This document shows, piece by piece, positions 60,330 to 64,000 of a stretch of DNA of 64,000 nt. This DNA is from an uncultured Hyphomicrobiales bacterium (GTDB lineage Bacteria; Pseudomonadota; Alphaproteobacteria; Rhizobiales; Rhizobiaceae): the NCBI GenBank assembly GCA_943908365.1, contig CALTTH010000007.1, forward strand, positions 18,539 through 82,538, read 5' to 3'. The notes beneath the pieces were generated by a model. It ran no database searches and was not told where the DNA came from. It saw only the letters and a list, made by a program, of their open reading frames with translations. The first letter of the stretch is position 1; each line of letters opens with the position of its first letter. The position numbers and the translations under genes were made by a program.

Positions 60330-61541
60330 ATGCGAAGTGGAAGTGTAACGACGCCATTCGGGCGGCGGCCGATGACGCTTGCCTTGGTCAGGACCCAATT
60401 CCAGACAGCGGACATCCGTAAGGGAAAAGTTGCGGACAAATGGAAAGTATACCGCGACGCCTGCGAAGCACGCGCGCTACTTGGCCTGCGCGATAGAGCG
60501 CTTGCTGTGCTCAACGCTCTCCTGTCGTTTTATCCCGAGACGGACCTCAGCGAAGATGCGAACCTTGTGGTCTTTCCGTCTAATGCTCAACTGAGCGCAC
60601 GAGCGAACGGCATCGCGGGCACGACTCTGAGAGAGAACTTGGCTGTCTTGGTGGGTGCCGGACTGATAAATCGTAACGACAGCCCCAATGGTAAACGCTA
60701 CGTCAGACGTGGCAAGGACGGCGAGGTGGAGACAGCATATGGGTTCAGTCTTGCCCCATTGCTTGCGAGGGCGGAAGAACTTGCTCTCATGGCACAGCGG
60801 GTGGCCGAGGAGGCACGACGCTTCAAGGTAGTTAAAGAGCGGACGACTATCGCGCGCAGAGACGTGCGTAAGCTTATCACGGCTGCTGTTGAAGATGGTG
60901 CGCCTGGCGACTGGGCGACGATGGAGACAATCTACCTAGGGGCCGTAGCAAGGCTTCGGACCGCCAAGTCGATTGAGGCCCTTGAATCGATCATGGACGA
61001 ACTGGAACTATTGCGCGAAGGTGTACTCAGCGTATTGGAAAGCAACATCTTTTCACAAAAAACCGCTACCAATGACAACGAAATCCGTCAGCACATACAG
61101 AATTCAAATACCGAATCTATAAATGAATTTGAACCTAGCTCAGAAAAAGAGCAGGGCGAGAAACCGATGTTGAAGTCAGACCGACTGACCGAGCCGCTAA
61201 AGAGTTTCCCTATTGGTTTGGTGATGCGAGCATGCCCTGAAATTGCGGCCTATGCGCCTGGAGGCCAGGTCCAGAGTTGGAGGGACTTGATGTCCGCGGC
61301 AGTCGTGGTTCGGTCGACCTTGGGAGTAAGCGCTTCAGCTTATCAGGATGCTTGCGAGGCAATGGGCGCCGAGAATGCGGCCGTCACGATGGCAGCGATA
61401 CTTGAGCGAGCCGGGCACATCAATTCCGCTGGTGGCTATCTCCGCGATCTCACCTCCAGAACGCGCCGCGGTGAATTTTCGCTCGGCCCGATGATAATGG
61501 CGCTTTTGAAAGTGAACTCTGGCGGGGCTATAAGTGCGTGA
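60330..61541 (+). CDS. repC: Replication initiator RepC
   Basis: Initiator protein of repABC plasmids, 403 residues; the origin is usually inside its gene. It starts MRSGSVTTPFGRRPMTLALV, the RepC-typical N-terminus, and has the helix-rich DNA-binding part SNAQLSARANGIAGTTLRENLAVLVGAGLINRNDSPNGKRY. The C-terminal part ends with GYLRDLTSRTRRGEFSLGPMIMALLK. Full length. Confidence 0.97.
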   Translation: MRSGSVTTPFGRRPMTLALVRTQFQTADIRKGKVADKWKVYRDACEARALLGLRDRALAVLNALLSFYPETDLSEDANLVVFPSNAQLSARANGIAGTTLRENLAVLVGAGLINRNDSPNGKRYVRRGKDGEVETAYGFSLAPLLARAEELALMAQRVAEEARRFKVVKERTTIARRDVRKLITAAVEDGAPGDWATMETIYLGAVARLRTAKSIEALESIMDELELLREGVLSVLESNIFSQKTATNDNEIRQHIQNSNTESINEFEPSSEKEQGEKPMLKSDRLTEPLKSFPIGLVMRACPEIAAYAPGGQVQSWRDLMSAAVVVRSTLGVSASAYQDACEAMGAENAAVTMAAILERAGHINSAGGYLRDLTSRTRRGEFSLGPMIMALLKVNSGGAISA

Positions 61542-61886
61542 TGTTCCCGATACCAGGAGCTTTCGGAAGCCGTCGTTTGTAGTCAGCTGACTACAAACTA
61601 ACCCCCTGTTGCAGCTAAGGTTTCTTAATCACCTGCGACGTCCATATTCAGGAGTCAAAACAGAAGTTTGCAACTGAAATAGACGAGCGTATTTCGAAAG
61701 TGGTACCAGCGGTCCTTTTTTTCGCCGCGCGGTAGGGTAGATAGAAGCTTCAGATTGTTTTGGGAAACAGTGCGGCGAAATGCGCCTTGAGCATGACCTT
61801 CGTTTATCAGCTCGTTTTTCCCAACGCCACGGAAATACGGTTTCAGTGAACATGCTGCCATTGCCGTCCGGAGGACGACGGTTCCC
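61542..61886. other. Intergenic stretch after repC with a parS-like palindrome
   Basis: 345 bases. Contains the 24-bp palindrome at 61575-61598. A reading frame on the minus strand (61655-61861) has no ribosome site or recognisable product, and may be an old gene remnant. Confidence 0.5.
61575..61598. other. parS: Second parS-like palindrome, after repC
   Basis: A perfect 24-bp palindrome (12-bp half GTTTGTAGTCAG) with the parS-like core GTAGTCAGCTGACTAC. It lies 34 bp after the repC stop. Some repABC plasmids (such as R. etli p42d) have the partition site downstream of repC. Confidence 0.75.
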
Positions 61887-63047
61887 TTATAACAATCGCG
61901 TAGCCCGGCCGCTCCGACGGGTCGCGTTGTTGTAGTAGCTTGACGCCTGCTGCACCGATCGGTGGCGCGACTGCTCCATCGCCTCCGGCAAAGGAACGCC
62001 CCGGTTTGCGGCTTCGGTCAAATAGCCCGACCGCAACCCGTGCGCGGAAAACTCCCCCGCCTCCAGCCCGGCCATCGTCGCCCGCTGTTTGACAATATCG
62101 TTGATCGCCTTCGGATCGAGCGCCCGACGGGAAACATTCCCCCAGCGATCAATCGCCCGAAACACACTGCCACTTTCAATCTTGGCGGCAACAAGCCAGG
62201 CGTTCAGGGCATCAACCGGCCGGCCGGTCAGAAAGACAACTTCATCGCTGTCGCCGCTGCTGGTCTTTGTGCGGCCGAGATGGATTGACAGCGAGGGCAG
62301 GGGAGCCCCGCCCTCAACGGCGATCGGCGGCTCAGCCGTCAACTGTTCCCTGCGCAGCCCGGCAATCTCGCTGCGACGGCGCCCACCCGACGCAAAGCCA
62401 ACCATTAGGATGGCGCGATCGCGGATGTCACGAAGGCTCTCGCCGGCACAAGTGGCTAGCATTTTTGCCATGATGTCTCCGGTGACCGCCTTGGCGCTCT
62501 TGCGGCGGCGTTGGCGTGGCACGGCACGAACGGCGAGCCGGATTGCGGACTTAAGGGCAGGGGAGGCAAAAGCGCCGTCGAAACCGCGCCACTTGGTCAG
62601 TGTCGACCAGTTGGCCAGACGCCGGCGCACGGTATCGGGCGCGTGCGGCCCGGTTGATCTGAGAAGGCCGCCATCTCGAAGGGCCTGGTCAACCTCAGCC
62701 GGCATGCCATGGTCCGGATCGGTTTCGCGCCTCGCTGGGTCCCAGAGGTGATGGGCGACAAACTTAAGGAGCAGCGCCTCGGGCGCCGGCCAGGGAAGGG
62801 CGCCGCCAGTCGCGGCATGCGACCAGGCTTCGAGATAGCCGAGATCGGAGGTCAACGCCCGCAGCGTATTCTCACCCATACCTTCGTTGATCAGGTGACA
62901 CAGGGTCTCGACGTCCTGGTCGGTCAGGATTTCGGCAAGCTTGTCACGTCGGTCGATCGGCAGCACCGACGCGATGGTGTCGAGCTGTTCGGCGCGGTTT
63001 AAAACATTCTGGGTGACAGACGATACCGACAAGGTCTTTTTCGTCAT
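61887..63047 (-). CDS. Tyrosine recombinase / integrase next to the replicon
   Basis: Phage-integrase-like site-specific recombinase, 386 residues. Catalytic arginine in ASGGRRRSEIAGL, HGLRSGYLTEA (HxxR), and QSRHRSVQQASSYYNNATRRSG with the nucleophile tyrosine. Its place beside repABC suggests a multimer-resolution or plasmid-integration role; no target site was recognised. Not related in length or motif spacing to the RIT recombinases. Confidence 0.9.
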   Translation of the reverse strand: MTKKTLSVSSVTQNVLNRAEQLDTIASVLPIDRRDKLAEILTDQDVETLCHLINEGMGENTLRALTSDLGYLEAWSHAATGGALPWPAPEALLLKFVAHHLWDPARRETDPDHGMPAEVDQALRDGGLLRSTGPHAPDTVRRRLANWSTLTKWRGFDGAFASPALKSAIRLAVRAVPRQRRRKSAKAVTGDIMAKMLATCAGESLRDIRDRAILMVGFASGGRRRSEIAGLRREQLTAEPPIAVEGGAPLPSLSIHLGRTKTSSGDSDEVVFLTGRPVDALNAWLVAAKIESGSVFRAIDRWGNVSRRALDPKAINDIVKQRATMAGLEAGEFSAHGLRSGYLTEAANRGVPLPEAMEQSRHRSVQQASSYYNNATRRSGRATRLL

Positions 63048-63124
63048 GGGACATGTCCAATGCTAAATGTGCGTTTGCAAAAGTTACGGAAAGCCCGTAT
63101 ATTCCGGAACAAAGGAGTTCTGCC

Positions 63125-63403
63125 ATGACCTCGACCGTGACAGCAGCAGCCGTTTCCAAGAATTTTGGCGCCTATCAGGATGCCGCAGTCCGCGAGCCGG
63201 TGATTATTACCAAGAACGGCCGACCGCGCACGGTTCTGATCGCCTATGAGGACTATCTGCGTCTGGCCAGACGCGACCGTCGCGTGGATCTCACCACGGC
63301 GATGAGTGACGATGAACTTGCCGCCATTGAAGCGTCGCAGATGGAGCCGGGTCTCGATCATCTCAACGTCGAACTGCTGACGGGCAAACATGCTGCCGAC
63401 TGA
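63125..63403 (+). CDS. Phd/YefM-type antitoxin
   Basis: A 92-residue antitoxin starting TSTVTAAAVSKNFGAYQDAAVREPVIITKNGRPRTVLIAYEDY, the Phd/YefM DNA-binding fold. AAGGAG lies 8 bases before the ATG at 63125, so I prefer it to the in-frame ATG at 63053. The toxin gene starts inside its end. Confidence 0.9.
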   Translation: MTSTVTAAAVSKNFGAYQDAAVREPVIITKNGRPRTVLIAYEDYLRLARRDRRVDLTTAMSDDELAAIEASQMEPGLDHLNVELLTGKHAAD

Positions 63404-63821
63404 ACCAAAAGTCGGTTGGGTCTTTCGTTATTCCTATCTCTGGCATTGGCAGCATCTCGAGGGCCGGGAGGAGGGCGACAAGGACCGTCCGGCGCTGGTG
63501 TTGGCGATTGTTGCGACCCTGGACGATGGCACGCCCGCAGTCCGTGTCCTGCCGATCACGCACTCGCCGCCCTCTGATCCGAGTGACGCGATCGAAATCC
63601 CGCCGGCGACAAAACGGCGTCTTGGACTGGACGACGAACGCTCCTGGATTATCCTGACGGAAAGCAACCGGTTTGTCTGGCCGGGACCGGATGTCCGGCC
63701 CGTTGACAGCGAAACAGGCTACCTTGGCCCTTTGCCACCGGCATTGTTCAACGAGATCAAGCGCCGCTTTGTCGAACTGGCGCGCGGCCAGCGTCATCGC
63801 GCCACGGGCCGCAGCGAATAG
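63390..63821 (+). CDS. PemK/MazF-like toxin
   Basis: A 143-residue protein overlapping the antitoxin gene by 14 bases. It resembles PemK/MazF-fold growth inhibitors: GWVFRYSYLW, KDRPALVLAIVATLDDGTPAVRVLPITHSPP, and ESNRFVWPGPDVRPV. RNase activity is expected from the family but is not shown here. It may stabilise the plasmid. Confidence 0.75.
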   Translation: MLPTEPKVGWVFRYSYLWHWQHLEGREEGDKDRPALVLAIVATLDDGTPAVRVLPITHSPPSDPSDAIEIPPATKRRLGLDDERSWIILTESNRFVWPGPDVRPVDSETGYLGPLPPALFNEIKRRFVELARGQRHRATGRSE

Positions 63822-64000
63822 CGGCTTAGCTGTGGTCGCGGACCTTGGCTGGCCGCGTCTTTGATCTGCAATATCGAGCAAAATGGGTCCTTTGTGACCG
63901 TCCTAGCGCCCAATTTTACCGATTTACGGTCTCAAATCAATCACTTCCGATAAGGGGTACTTATCGGTGGTCAGAGATCCAGGCGCATTTATAAGAGGTA

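Noticed and set aside
61655..61861. Minus-strand frame of 68 residues after repC
   Set aside because: No ribosome site and no family; at most a decayed gene.
1..64000. CRISPR arrays, complete rRNA genes and classical DDE transposase genes
   Set aside because: None recognised. The only mobile element with clear ends is the RIT element.

Overview
The window is a piece of a large conjugative plasmid from an alphaproteobacterium of the Rhizobiales (Rhizobium, Agrobacterium, Sinorhizobium or a relative). The reasons are a complete repABC replicon, a Ti-type oriT with divergent traCDG and traAFBH operons, an eleven-gene trb mating-pair operon, and TraR, TraM and TraI quorum-sensing proteins. The replicon sits next to trbB as on Ti and related plasmids. 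The species cannot be told from the sequence.

Layout. (1) About 0.1-11 kb is a metal-resistance and envelope-maintenance island: LspA, DsbA/DsbB, a CDF zinc/cadmium exporter, a MerR-type regulator, a second DsbA with a parvulin isomerase, an L,D-transpeptidase, a BTLCP cysteine peptidase and a Zn/Cd/Pb P-type ATPase. Four promoters have the 19-bp spacer typical of MerR-family control, three of them with a near-identical CTAG-type dyad, so the island looks like one metal-induced regulon. (2) 11.3-14.5 kb is a sparse region with a GNAT-like protein, a degenerate tRNA-like sequence and small genes. (3) 14.5-18.0 kb is a RIT element (recombinase in trio): three overlapping tyrosine recombinase genes between imperfect inverted repeats of about 90 bp. 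(4) 18.1-34.4 kb is a plasmid accessory cassette: toprim/DUF3991 protein, DUF1419 protein, a 1687-residue methylase-helicase fusion, a ParB-like protein, ArdC, a DUF736 protein and several small genes. (5) 34.4-42.7 kb holds traG-traD-traC, the oriT, and traA-traF-traB-traH. (6) 42.8-44.5 kb has a RES/Xre toxin-antitoxin pair and an orphan antitoxin-like gene. (7) 44.8-47.9 kb is the quorum-sensing block: traR, traM, a second luxR-type gene and traI. (8) 48.0-57.5 kb is trbI-H-G-F-L-K-J-E-D-C-B, read leftward from trbB. (9) 57.8-61.6 kb is repABC with an antisense RNA and two parS-like palindromes. (10) 61.9-63.8 kb has a tyrosine recombinase and a Phd-type/PemK-like toxin-antitoxin pair.

How the parts work together. 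TraI makes an acyl-homoserine lactone, TraR binds it, and TraM blocks TraR. Near-identical 18-bp palindromes resembling tra boxes lie between traC and traA, and between trbB and repA. A third, closer to the classical tra box, lies 105 bp before the accessory cassette. This suggests that quorum sensing may control the cassette as well as transfer and replication. By analogy with the RSF1010 and Ti nick sites, the predicted nick is on the minus strand, so traC, traD, traG and then the accessory cassette would enter the recipient first. That would place ArdC and the methylase-helicase in the leading region, where anti-restriction genes are expected. All functional statements rest on reading motifs by eye; no database search was possible.
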